From assembly GCF_964204645.1 (NCBI RefSeq), contig NC_134031.1:1967001-2031000 (forward strand): 64,000 nucleotides of DNA, in the 5' to 3' direction. Below are positions 38,912-51,500 of this stretch, one piece after another (position 1 is the stretch's first letter; each line of letters opens with the position of its first letter). The DNA comes from Tubulanus polymorphus. Lineage: Eukaryota; Nemertea; Palaeonemertea; Tubulaniformes; Tubulanidae. Both the position numbers and the translations under genes were made by a program. A model generated the notes under the pieces. It was not told the DNA's origin. It was given only the letters and a program-made list of their open reading frames with translations, and did no database searches.

Positions 38912-41900
38912 CTAATCGTCGAAATGGTTATACACGTCTCTATAAGCGTAACTTTTCGTTTGACGTTGCATGAGATCCAGTTTCTTCTTCCCATGTTTGA
39001 AATTATATAGCGGGGCACTAATGCCGGCTTTAAGCGCCTGTACTGTACTGTCGCTTTTCCCTTTTCTCGCCTTACTCTACGATAGAAAAATAGTAATCAA
39101 CAGGTTTCTTTCTTTCAATAGGTTTAGCCAATAAAGGAGGGGGGGGGGGGTGCCTTGGAAAAAATATAAAAAATGCACCATGTTATTTTTTTTTCAAGGC
39201 GCTAGTTAACCCAAGGTCGATTTTTAAAAACGTACCGATAAAGCGTCGTAACACCTAAGAGCCATGATGTTGGCGCGAAGATGTTTCGTTTCTTCTTCGA
39301 ATTGGATACAATCATCGTAAATTTCATCATCTTCGCTACCGCTGCTGACAGCTTCAGCCCTCCTTTTCATCATCCGATCCATCACTTCACTATTCAATAA
39401 ACAAAAATAATGAATACTATTTTGATATAACTGTTACATACGGGAGTATAGTAGAGCTTGCGCGTATCGTAGATTCTCAAAAATGATCTACTGGATCTAG
39501 TTCCTTGTTGTGAGCTAAGATTTGACTCTATAGAGTTAAAGCATTGAAAATGCACTGATTTTAACTTTAACTCATGACTGTGGAACTAGCTGTTGAATTA
39601 CCACATTTTCATTTACATCAGTTTTCTATCAATCAAGAAAAATCGAGTTCTTACTAAAAACATTTTCATTTGAGAAACTGGTACACTTACATTTGGTCGA
39701 CAGCGTGTTCGCTTTTGCCTTGTTGCGCTAGTTTGGACGCATGGCGTACCGCCGCCAGTCCTGTTACGGCAATGTTCATGTTCTTTTCCATTTCTTGACG
39801 GTCTTTAGTCGTCTTCAAGCGTTTACTAAGCACTCGAAGACACTTCGAACCATCTGCACGTTTGTAGGTGATCTGTGCCTACAAAAATGATGTTGATGTA
39901 TACGCATACAGAAGGTTACTTTGAGGAGGAATGTTTAAGGCTAGGCGAACGAATATTATACCTGGAATGGTAAAGTTTCTTTGATCGGTTGTGACGCCGG
40001 TTCTGAAAGAATATCATACTTCAGAACCACATCCGTATTTTTCATTGCAGCCCCGATTCTCTTACTCAATACGCTGCTCTTCTGCTGAAAATGAATAAGA
40101 AAATATTTTTAGCATCGACACAAAGCTAAGCGTACACGACGAGGGAAAAACAGACACACGTAAATAAACATGTTTTATCTCGGAAAATTGTTCCCGAAAC
40201 CATGTATGTTTCTCATTTTTCGTAAACGCACACGACACACGGAGCTAGAAAACATTCTGTATCCCGTATTCATGTTTCCCTGTGTCTTGTGCTTTGGGCT
40301 TTTAGAAAACTGCCTTCGGAGACCGAATAAGTCGCAGTTTTTGTACTTCTTTTAAAAGCTACCTCTTTTTCAGCTGAAGCGCCATCTTTTTCATCATCGA
40401 TAAAGTATAAAGACGGATGAAGGATAAATTTCAATTCGACGTCGGTTGCCACGACCGGGTTTTGTGATATGAGACGGATTTGCCGAGACAGTTCTGCCGC
40501 GTTCAAAACGGTGACGTCACCTCCGGTTATTTCGGAAACGACTGATATCGTCTGCAAGTTGACCTCGGCTCCCTTTATCGCTAGTATATTCACAACAGTT
40601 TGATACTGGCTGCAATATTCACCGACCTACGAACAAGAAAGGGGTATAGATCAGAAAATAGATTGGTCAGACAGCGAAACTAGTCTAAATGATTTTGTAG
40701 TCTTTCATCTCAGTTATACGGTTTCCGCGGCAATAGACTTTCTCCTCCATCACGTGTTGCCGGCTAGAGTAGTGTTGAGTTCCGGGCACTGAGTGGTAGG
40801 TACTTGTACGGGCTTGGCCTGAACCAGTTTTCCGAGGTCCGGAGTTGCCATAGTACGCAGTCACCCAGATAGAGCCAATCATTACGAAATATGGAACCTT
40901 CTTATATGTTTACCTGCGAATAGAAGCTTCTAGCATCTTCCAGGCTTTGGTTGCTGCCAATTCCACCTAAACCTTGGTTGGGCTGCCCATCGGTGCACAA
41001 AACTATCTCAGTGGCTGCCGATTGCGTGGCTATACCGCATGATACTAGTAATGCCGGGCCTAAAGCTGTACAGCCGCTGGTGGATAGACTGTTCACTTGT
41101 TTCCGAATCAGACTGAAAATAAGTTGTGCTTATATTCACCCTAGTGGTAACTTTTTCCATCAATTCCAAGAAAATCCGTAAAATGATACTATCAGCTAAT
41201 CACGCATGTTTTCAACACGCCGTTTATTCCTCCTTTTTACCTTTCAGATTCCGTAATCGATTTGTAGGAATTTTCCTCCCCGATTTTCCGTCCAGCCTCA
41301 AACAATTTGTCGAAATCGAATTGTAGACTAGAATCGATGGTCTGGTTTGCTTGCCTCTCGTCTCCGAGGATGTACACTTCGCTACCGAAATGAACTATAG
41401 CTATGCGACGTTTTGGCTTCGTGAGTTTCATTTCCATCACCTGTCTGTATGGAAGAAAACATACTATGTATAGAATACCGCTTAAGTGAATGTGATAAAA
41501 TCTCTTTAAACATTACCTCATAGAACAACAGGGTTCTGTTGGGCCTATTGGTGGGTTTCAAATAAGATAATTTTGGAGTTGAAGACATCGCTAACCCAAT
41601 CTTACTCAAACTGAAGGGTCAAATTCAGTCTTTAAAACCGAATCCAAATACACAGGTCTTAAGTCTGCAGAAAGGATTTATTTTTCAAATATGAGACAAC
41701 CGCGATTTTCAGTTACTTACTTGTTGATAGCAGTTTTCATACACTCGAGTGACGTCATATAGTTACTTTCACGGGCTGACCTTCCTTTTGCCTGACGCCA
41801 CTGGGCTGTAATCGGGAAAAATTGTTCGTGTCATCAAAATTACCACCAAAAGAAACCAATGCTTTTAAGATTATCAAATACATTTTTACATTAAATCTTA

Positions 41901-44847
41901 AGAATATCAATTGATGTGTTACAAACCTTGAGAATTCGGCACGGACTGGGATGCTGCCATAGAGCCACTTGTATCGATGCAATAAATTACTAAGCTGTCA
42001 TCATCGGAATCGTCTTTTGGCGTTTGGTTTTTAACCTCGGCAGGTGGAGTTATCATGTATTCAACAGTATCATCAACTGGCGCTTTCTGTTCGTCAGCTT
42101 TTAGATTGACATTCTCGTGGCAACAAAACTCACTGAAAAACAATAAGACAAGGGATTGAATGCGCAAGGAGTTTCGTAGCGGTCGGGTTTAGTACGTGAC
42201 GTCATGCACTCACCACACCCAACATTTATTATCGTCTGTTCCCGTCAATTCGCTGATTGATGACATTATTGCGTCACATCGGTCACATTTTCGAGCATCT
42301 GTTGCCGAGAATTCGAGCTTATCCTCTAGTTTGCCCAGACTGACCACGACGACGTTTGAATCAGCCATTTCACACGTTCTCGTCTTTTTGTTACATTTCG
42401 TCGTCTTTTTGTTACATTTCGTCGTCTTTTTGTTACATTTCGCTGGCAGCGGCGGCGGAGGTGGCATCCATTTCTGTGCATCGGACTCTTGGCCATCCGA
42501 GTCACTATTGGCCTCAGCATTTGTAGACGATTTCTTAGATGAGAACAATGATTTCAAGTGGTTTGTGAAAGAATTTTGTCGGGTGGGTTTCTTTGTTTCT
42601 TGCACTGGCAATTTAATACCTTTTCCTGAAAAGCAAATGCCTGAATATGAGTAACAGATTGAATAGAAATTGTTAACTGTTCTTTAAAGCAAAAAAAAAC
42701 TCTCGTTAACTCTATTAGCCGTAAATTAGATTAAAACACAAATCAGTAGCACGGTCACACGTATCATCGACCACTTTAGGGGTTTTTGATACCTTGTCTG
42801 ACTATCTGGGCTGTGAAGCTTCCGAAATTGGGTCATTTGAAGAAATAAGGCTATCACGAATTATGGATATCATTCTATCGAGCGACAGTATAGTGAAGTT
42901 ACCTTTAGTTTTTGCGACTTGTTTTTCCACTGGTTTCAAACCTGTGATTTTAACCTTTTTCCTATACGCGTCCTCAATCGTCGGGTCGTAATTTTCGACG
43001 AAGGTACCGAGGATATACTGCTGTACGATAGATGATTTACCTACTGCACCACTGCCCAGAATAACCAACTAAATTGCAGAAAGAATCGAATATGGAACTT
43101 AGCTAGCTTTATTTTCAAATTGACTCTCAGTTCGTTTGGTATTATAACTAGTCGACCCATAGCTCTGGAACTGGATGATGAATTGTTGTATGGGCATATC
43201 AAATATCTAAGAAGCTGTACGACTCTTAAAAAATGTAACGGCGTTCTACACTTAGTTTTACACGAAAGATCAAGTTAACATATATATATCGGGGTAAAAG
43301 AAAGAACCAAACAGTGCCTTAACATTATGATAATACAATCGGATATAGAACAAAAAGGGTTTAGACTGTCATAACCTTGATTGCGCAACCGGCTCCGAGT
43401 TGGCAAATTCACACTTTATAAGACCAAAACATCTACATTTTTCTATTTCAAGCAAATGAGAAAAACTTTCAATTTTAAGTTAAACAATAAGCATTTTATT
43501 CACCTTATAATCGACGCCCGTTCTCGGCATAGAACGGACTAAAGTCTCGAATGTTTCTGAGATGTTCTGGTTTAACAGCGCCGATGTCTCGATGAACGGT
43601 ATCCCGTGTGACTCGGCTAATTGCTCGCCTTCCTTTGACGTCACTACAGCTTTGCCCTTCAGATCGTTTTTGTTGGCCAACAAAATCTGTCAGATTGAAA
43701 TGAGCAATCCACTCTCAGATTCAAACGATAAAGAAACACTCCAACCTTTTAGTATGTATAGGCACGTATTGTTTAATGGTTGCAATTAAGTTTCAATGAT
43801 TTTTGGATGAGAATTTCATTTTAAGTACTCACGCCGTACACATCCGAGGAGCCTTTCACCGTTTTCGTCCACTCTATGATTCGTCGAACTTTTTCGAAAC
43901 TGTCGCGATCTACGATCGAATAAACGAATAGAAAACCTTCGGCACTTCGGACGTACTGGTCGCGCATGGCGGAGAACTCCTCCTGACCGGCTGTATCTAA
44001 GATATCCAACATACACGTCTGTGCGAAAGAGAAACGAAAGTCATGAGTAGAAGATGTGATAAGTGCTGTTTGAATTATTTTCGCAGGCATTTCTTGGAAA
44101 TGGCTCAATTCATTTATAGGAAAATGAACTGGATTCAATATTTTACTATGATAACAGTGTTTGTGGCCCATTAAATCCCATATACATACACTTAATCAGC
44201 GCCGATAGGAAGACAAACGATAATCAAGTCATTAACCAGAAAGTATGTCCTTAACATTCTTTCAACATTTCAATGACGATGATATAAAAAAATGCATTGT
44301 AAATCAATGATTTGATCTTTGAAATTAGTTCAGCTTCGCAATTTAGAGATCAAAATAAAAAATTCATCCCCGGGGGCCAATTGTATAGACCGGTGCTGAT
44401 TAACAAAAAGGAGCACCAGATGACGGTAAAGAGCCCGAAATCTCTTTTGACTTTTGATTTCGATTCTTGAATTTCGTTTTTAATCTTTTCTATTTGTATT
44501 TAGTGAATTTCATAATCTATTCGCCACGTTTGAGTGTTATACGAACTGTTATACCCTTTTAGACTATAGATAGAATAATATATGACTATGGTAAGGGTTT
44601 AAACGGTTAAAAAGGACCCCGCGCACAAAACTGTCCGCGTGAATTGTGCGGCCTGTATTAAAACTACCTCGCCGTCGTCGTATCTTTCCGACCTGCTTTC
44701 TCTCTTGCGTTTCGTGAGAACTTGCTCGATTTGTTCAGCGGTCATTGTATCGGCATCTTCGAATAGATCATCTGCTTCGAGCGTTTCAGTTTCGTTAGTT
44801 CGCTGCTCCCTCGGAACGACGTACGCGAATTCACTACCGAACTCCAT
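38912..44847 (-). CDS. cpras1: Circularly permuted Ras protein with zinc finger and vWA domain
   Basis: There are 14 exons, 5' to 3': 44668-44847, 43833-44018, 43504-43686, 42903-43068, 42214-42625, 41927-42132, 41721-41805, 41241-41444, 40914-41112, 40363-40626, 39962-40084, 39691-39878, 39236-39389, 38912-39076. They sum to 2715 nt, or 904 aa; an in-frame TAA nine bases upstream fixes the ATG. The Ras motifs are reordered: G3 DTAGQEE (68-74), G4 NKND (127-130), G5 ETSA (155-158), then G1 GSGAVGKS (188-195) and G2 YDPTIED (210-216). The new start corresponds to about Ras residue 50. A Ser/Lys linker with KCNKKTT repeats and a poly-Pro run follows. Next come a Sec23/24-like finger (C352, C355, C376, C379) and a vWA domain with MIDAS DTSGS (428-432). 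The C-terminus is helical and basic. The plan matches the family named cpRAS1 in Dictyostelium. Its animal function is unknown to me; GTP-dependent scaffolding is inference. Confidence 0.93.
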
Positions 44848-46928
44848 CGCGTTTTACGATTAATCTCTGCAGGCTCAATACAAATCTATAGGAAAATAAC
44901 AGGTTTCACTATAGAATTCATAATCATAATTACAGTCTACTTGAATGCGTTACGTAACTTCACTATTCTCTTTTAGAATATCACACACGATATACAATAA
45001 TATTATGTACCGGTACATACTATGTATGCAATTATTTAAATATTCAAATGTTTACATTGAATCGTGGAATTAGAATCTCAGCTAATTGAAATAAATCTTA
45101 CAGATGGATGAAAGAACAAGCGCTTATCTCCAATGTTTGTCACATATTTATATCATTAGAAATATGTTTGAAGTATCTACTCAACGAATCGAAGAAATAA
45201 GTATATATAACAACTATATAAATTGCATTTCGATACCTTAGAAAAAGAAAGTACGTGTTTTTAATACTTACTTATAAATGATTTCATGTAATAAACGCGT
45301 ACTGTGAGTGGTTTCCCTGTTTTCCCCTTTCTCATTCAGCGCACCGTAGTTTTATAGCGCTGATTGCACCATATCTATAATTAGAAACGTCGTCATTCGA
45401 CGTCAGCAATGGTTGGTTCAGCGCTGTACGGTGCCAGCGACACGTCGTCGTATCGCCGTACTATAAAGCGGTCGCGTCCCGTTTCAGAAATGTACGAACT
45501 ATAGTAATTTTTTGGTTTACGTAGCTATGAAACCTCTCGTGATAGGAGATGAGGATTTAGTACTGATGGCGTTGTTGTGGATACAGCAAGCATTACGTAT
45601 CGCGCTGCAAACAAAATCAATTCTACCCATAGCAACCTCTATATATTCCGTCCGTGTTCCTAATCCGTACGGCAAGGTTACTAGAGCGGACACAGATCCT
45701 CAGTTCTGAGTATAGATTCAAGAATTAACTCGTTGAAACTGAAATAATTTTAACTCAGATTTCACTTTAACTTACAACTGTGGAACTGGAGATCGTGGAT
45801 GGAATCCTATGGGTCCTGGATTAAAATATTTAACTGGGTCCGATAAATGGATGGAACATTTCGATCGGGCGTCGGGTATTGTTCCACCGAGTAGTGTTTC
45901 CCACCTTTCAGCAGTCCAATGCAGGGGCCTTGTTGTTTTTTCAAAAAGATATCCATACAATAATAGCGCACGGGCAGCGGGGCTGTTCCGCGGTATATTT
46001 GGCTTACACACTAGAACCATTTCCTTTTGATGACGCGCTTTCGGTGCGTTCCCAAGTACAGACGACACCAGACGAAAAAACGAAAGTGGAGGATCAGAAT
46101 GGGAGTCGTCGAGCCCTGAATATCAAGGCACTGACACACCAACGAAAAACCGTGATAGATAAGATAGTAAATTTCATATTTCATGGATTGCATGTGCATA
46201 TATTTCATATGGTCTATGATGTAAAATTTACAATGCATATTTTGATTATTTGCCAGCAGAAAAATGACATTTCTTTAAAATATTAGCGATTAATATCATA
46301 CATATATAATACTTTACACGAAAATGCAATATGTATTCAATTATATACTCGACACATATATAATTAGTATTACACTGATATGATATGGCTGTAGTACGTG
46401 TAAACGGGTGCATTTACCAGTTCCCACGGAATCTTTAGAACTTCAATTTGATTACAAACAAGGTCGCATAGATTGAAGAATTTCTCTTTGTCGATACAAG
46501 AATATGGGCCTGGAACCGGTTCCACATTTTTTAGATTGCAATCCAAATATAAGGTATATAAATCCTACATAGTAATTTGCTCGTTCGATAGAAACGACTG
46601 TAGGACAACTAAGGTAAAATATATGTTTTGTCATTTGAATGTGGCTGTACTGGTTCTAGTGAAGATTCAATGGAAAAAATCGGTTTGTCGGTCGACACAT
46701 AAAACCAGCCCGAGATTATTTTGACCGAAAATTTAGAAACAACGTCATTTTTCACATACGCCATAACATTCAAAGCTGTACCCATTGACACACGAGTTCT
46801 CTTCAACGATACATCGGCTGACTCCACACAGATCCACGATGATTTCATCATCGAATTACGAAATTCTAATTAATCGACGCTTGAATCCATTTATGAATGA
46901 AAGCGGCCGTGTTTATGTTATAACGGGG
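44848..46928. other. Region between the permuted Ras gene and the tetraspan gene
   Basis: It contains the 5' UTR and promoter of the permuted Ras gene (GC-richer at about 45330-45490) and the 3' UTR of the tetraspan gene. A CTGTGGAACTGG repeat fragment lies at about 45740-45790. Frames at 45879-46286 and 46473-46724 show no domain and I treat them as chance. Confidence 0.5.
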
Positions 46929-48494
46929 TCAAACGTGAACTGGCGGGTGTTCGTTCGTTTGGTTCAATCTTAACGGTTTGTTAACATCGTCCGGGAAACA
47001 GGGCACTTTCAACAGCTGTTTGAATATCAATATATAATTGATAGTGACCGGAATGACGATCAGATTGAGAAACAAAGCTAACGATTCGAGTACGACTCGT
47101 ATTCGCAGTTCGTACGGAGTTTTCGGAGGAATGTCGGCGTCGCTCAGTTTGTAACACGTAAAATATTGCACCGTCGTCGACTTCGACGTCGCCGACCTGA
47201 CGTTCGAACCGGCGACGTTACCGTAACACGACGCGAAATGTTTCACGTCTTGCGTTATGCCGACGATGCACCAAGTCGAGTAAAACAGACACAAACACAG
47301 AGTTATTACCGCCATGATTAGCGTGTTCACCGTTTGACATTGGGTCTTTTTTCGGACGCCGGCCGATGCGATACAGGCCAGCGCGATGTACGACGCCCCG
47401 CACCACATTCCCGCGTACAAAAACGACCCGTACGGATTAAACGCCATCGAAGCGCCACCTATAATCAACGTCCCGACGCCGGCGACGAACACGATACAGT
47501 TCAGTGGCGCCACCTTGAAAAATTCCGGATTTTCTTCACGCGTCGGGTTTGAGATTCGATTCGCGTGCGTCGGCCTGTGATTGGCCAGATTTTGATGACG
47601 TAGTCTGTTCGGGTAATGTCTGCGGAGTACCGGGGTGACTAGTTGACTCTCGTCACTGAGTATCGGTTGTGATATAAGTCCCGGCGGTTGACTTTGCGAG
47701 TTGTTTCCGAACGAGAAATACGCGGAATCGTTCCTGGCCTGGTGATACGTACCGAGCATTGCGATGGCGTCCTGGTATGTAGGCGGCGGCGGTGTACACG
47801 TATGCCGACTATGATGTGAATCACTGTTATGTTTAGAAGGCACTGGACTAGCCCTGGGACCCGCGCTATGCATCGTGGGCCGATGCGTTAAAGCAGGGCT
47901 TGACGCCGAACTCCTGCTTATTACAGTATTTCGACTGCCGACAGTCGCGGCTGCCATGCCGGCGTGATCGTGAAGTGACGTCATGCCGTACTGAGTCTGG
48001 TTCGTCGCGCCATGTTGGTGTTGATACTGATTCGAAGGAGGCATTAAACATTGCGACGGCGATGTTGGTTGCTGTCCGTACGGTGATGACGTTTGACACT
48101 GCGGAACAGGCGAGGGCCCGTTCATCGATAGAGTCAGACTACACTGGCTCCCGGGTGAACACGCCTGCTGCGGTCCGTAGTATATCGGTCCATAGCTTGT
48201 CGGAGTCGTTTGGCCGAGCCCTTGCGATGGCGCTTGACAAGAATTCACGTGGTACGATTGGGTATATGGATTTTGGCACTGGCTCGTACGTTGGTATTGG
48301 CCATGAGTTAATACGGGGCAATGGTTGTTCGCAACGAGCGCATCCTGGTGGTGACGTTCCGAACAACTAGTTAGTTCTAACGATGGCTCCTGTAACGGCA
48401 GGACAGCTTCGTTTCGGCAGCAATCTGCCGCGTTAGTGTGTTTGTCACATCTCCTAGTGTCGGTATCATTCAACTGGCTAACGGTAACTCCCAT
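46929..48494 (-). CDS. Four-transmembrane protein with long Gln/Pro/Ser-rich N-terminus and PPxY motif
   Basis: The whole 521-aa coding region is in one exon. Residues 1-325 are polar and low-complexity (Gln, Ser, Pro, His, with many Cys). PPTY (237-240) is a WW-domain ligand of the kind bound by NEDD4-type ubiquitin ligases. Four hydrophobic segments follow: about 332-351, 360-378, 388-413 and 467-491. The loop between the third and fourth carries Cys 423 and 447, likely extracellular. The ~30-residue C-tail is polar. The start is fixed by an in-frame TAG nine bases upstream. The 4-TM plus PPxY plan recalls ENTREP/FAM189 or MS4A-like proteins, but there the order differs and I do not assign it. 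An adaptor role in membrane protein turnover is possible, not shown. GC content is higher than in the surroundings. Confidence 0.85.
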   Translation of the reverse strand: MGVTVSQLNDTDTRRCDKHTNAADCCRNEAVLPLQEPSLELTSCSERHHQDALVANNHCPVLTHGQYQRTSQCQNPYTQSYHVNSCQAPSQGLGQTTPTSYGPIYYGPQQACSPGSQCSLTLSMNGPSPVPQCQTSSPYGQQPTSPSQCLMPPSNQYQHQHGATNQTQYGMTSLHDHAGMAAATVGSRNTVISRSSASSPALTHRPTMHSAGPRASPVPSKHNSDSHHSRHTCTPPPPTYQDAIAMLGTYHQARNDSAYFSFGNNSQSQPPGLISQPILSDESQLVTPVLRRHYPNRLRHQNLANHRPTHANRISNPTREENPEFFKVAPLNCIVFVAGVGTLIIGGASMAFNPYGSFLYAGMWCGASYIALACIASAGVRKKTQCQTVNTLIMAVITLCLCLFYSTWCIVGITQDVKHFASCYGNVAGSNVRSATSKSTTVQYFTCYKLSDADIPPKTPYELRIRVVLESLALFLNLIVIPVTINYILIFKQLLKVPCFPDDVNKPLRLNQTNEHPPVHV

Positions 48495-48513
48495 CGTGAT
48501 CTACCATAGATAC
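48495..48513 (-). promoter_or_regulatory. 5' UTR splice acceptor and overlapping upstream ORF
   Basis: CTATTTCAG|GTATCT on the minus strand is a good acceptor at 48514/48513, so the 5' UTR is probably spliced from an upstream exon. The 19-base leader contains an upstream ATG (48505-48507). It opens a nine-codon frame that overlaps the main start and ends at TAG, so it could dampen translation. Confidence 0.5.
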
Positions 48514-51500
48514 CTGAAATAGACACAAACATAACAGAATGTTAGAAATATGATACATAAATGAGATATTTCACGAGTTTGTCAGTGCACTTGCGCCTAA
48601 TTCATGTGCTTTCTCCACATTTGGCATGAAGAACACAACGAAGATCTATAGTGATTATTACTTTCTAATTGGCAAAAAAGTTCGTCCTGGAATGTGAGGA
48701 TGGCTTCAATTCAGGGTTCGTGGGCTCGAATACTGTTTGCACACAGAGTTTCTCCGTCGTTTTATTTCGTTTTAGAGTCCTTGGTCTAAACATGTATAAC
48801 TGTGATGGTCAATCATTGTTGATATTTGTTTTAGGACTCAGATGTTTTCGGGAACGACAGTCCAGACTGTTGCACCCACTCAGTTATTCTGGTTTGGATT
48901 TCATCCCGTGATATGGGGTCGCTGTATACTGCTTCCGTTAATGGCGGTAACACAGCTGTGAAATAAAGATATTTGATAGAATGTATAAGATATTGTGTTC
49001 GTCGCAGGTTGTCGGAGAGGTGACAAACTAATTCCTCTTTATTCTCTGGTATCTGAAGCCGAAGACGAATACTCTCGAACTGTCAACAGACAAAAGGCGA
49101 CCGAGTAGGATGCATGTTCCCTGTTTGCCCCTGATACGCTCGGAGGGAGAAGTGCTACCATATAGCCATAGAACTCGAATGGGAAAGCTGACTTAGAAGT
49201 CACTTAGAAATCTTGTATCATACTCGCAGCGTCCTCACCGTTATCGATAGACAATGTTATCGGTAATATTTTCTCTGCGAAATATATTTGCGCGAAAAGC
49301 GTTTTTTTTTTCATGATCCAGTAAAGAACCAGCAAACACATTACATACGGCAGGCCACGTCACGTGTAACGCGATACCTGGAAATAACCAATCATCCCCG
49401 AGCAAGCCCTGTACCGCCTGCTAGGAATTCCGTTCGGAGCCTCTTCTAGTGTCTCGACATGAGCGACAAATTGGCCACTACATCATCGGTTTTTGTCTTG
49501 ATGTCATCCGTTTGGATGATACAAAAATACACCGACTGCCGAGCACGTCGTCGGGTCTATTGTTTGCGAGATCTACAACGTCATATTCGGCGGTAATGAC
49601 TCAAAATGTAGAGTATTTTAATGGATTTCCGAAACTACAAACACTTGAATAAACTCAACATCCAACATCCGTGGCTTGCGGCGAATATTTACGCATATGC
49701 TATGAATAACAAGCGACTTAAAAAACCTAAAATGTCAGAAACTTGTGATGAAAATTGTGTACACAAAATTGTATCAGATTTGTCTTCAAATCAGGAATGA
49801 AGTGGCCTAATAGCTGGACACGATTTGTGTAGTCACAGTCGGGTTGGGCGCGTTGAAATAAAAAAACTGAGATGGTGTCGATATATTTGCTACCGTGACA
49901 AATAAGTCAAATAAGTTTGCTTTTTGCGTGAAATGGAGTGAACCCGTGAACCAAGCGCGTGGCAGAACATTTTTAATGTTACTTTGTTCGTTAGTCTTGT
50001 AGCGAAGAAAGATGCATTATTTCATTGATAACGAGAATTCTGATAATCGTGACCACGAACAGTAGCAAAATGAATATTCTTATAAGGTACGTTGATGATG
50101 AAATAGCCCTTTCGTAACTGAGGGATAGATAGCAATCTGATGCGCTAAACAAGGCTAAGTAGAAGCCATCGTGTGGACGGCGGTTAAATAGGCCATTAGT
50201 ATAATTCGCATAGTCTAACGATCGTCACAAGTCGCGGAGTATTTGATAGCTTTGCTGGATTTATAGATCCAAACATCGACGACTCTTGACTTAGAAATTA
50301 GCAGCCACTTATTATTCCATAATTATATATGATGAACGACGTAAAGTATAGGGAGGTGCGTGTCGCTGCCGAACGTTTATTCTTAAAAAAACCCGATTCA
50401 AATTAAATGAAAAGATTTAATGGGTCTAAGGAAAATAAAGATTGTGACATTTTTCATTTCGATAATAAAACAAAGGATGAATATACGAAACTACTCGTAA
50501 AACAAAAAGAAGGTGCAAACCGAGGCATCCAGCTCTTCCTGAACCCTTTCTGACCTTCTGCAGAAATTACCAACGAACTATAAACTGGGAGATGAGAACT
50601 TAACCTCCTCGGCGAACAGGTTCAATAATTACATCGACCAGTTTCAAGTTAGCCGAAAGTTACCGTTACATCGAATGGAAATCCTATCTGAGTTTCAGCT
50701 CGTATGCAACACGGTGGTTGTTTGTATATTGCAAATATTTCGCGTTTTGACTGACATATGTTTATAAAGGAGTGGATGAGGCTTAAGTGGTTATATAGTT
50801 AAATCCGAGTAAATACTTTGTAAACACTAATGATCGAGGTTCAAACTCTCATCTCCTCGCGTTTGTACGAGTGACGCACAGGCTGTTCATATTCCGAAAT
50901 ATCATGCATGAATATTATATGTAGTTGGCATTTATCTTAAAAGTCACTGGTTGTGGGAATATCCCCCGGTACAAATCAAGAGCGCTCTGGAACCCCTTCT
51001 GGATGGATGGAAAATCTTGATTCCGCAACTGATGAATTACCGATCCGCGGTATAAGGTTGGTTAAAGGCCCAGTGAGGCTGGTCTTGCAGCTGCCTTGAC
51101 TTAATGCGACCTCTCCTGGTCCACGGTGTCTCAGAGTTCAGACACTGTTAGTCTGTCTCACAGCACACATTGCGTTGCGTCACAACAAATAATATTTTCG
51201 GAATTGATTCCGAGCCCTTGTTTTTAATGCGAAATATGCTTTCAAGCTCGCCTTAGCCAACTCAGAAATTCGCCAAACCCGTCATTCGCTCAACTCAGAC
51301 ATACTCGTACTTAACGAAATCATTTTCTTACTTTTCTGAACCTAACTCAGCCTTTCGCAATTTCCAATTTCACCGGTCCCAATTTCTCCGAGCAAGGCGA
51401 AATCCACTGTACATCGAATTATTTTCCGGATTGACAGTGAACGGGAGACCATCGGATGCCTCAATTTACGAGAACGAATGCGTCTTTCGTTTCGACGCCC

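Noticed and set aside
47900-48370. 156-codon plus-strand frame opposite the tetraspan gene
   Set aside because: Shadow of the minus-strand coding exon, which has TM segments and a fixed start.
50570-50770. Acceptor-like CTGCAG followed by ~63 open codons
   Set aside because: No donor or neighbouring exon in phase and no recognisable product.
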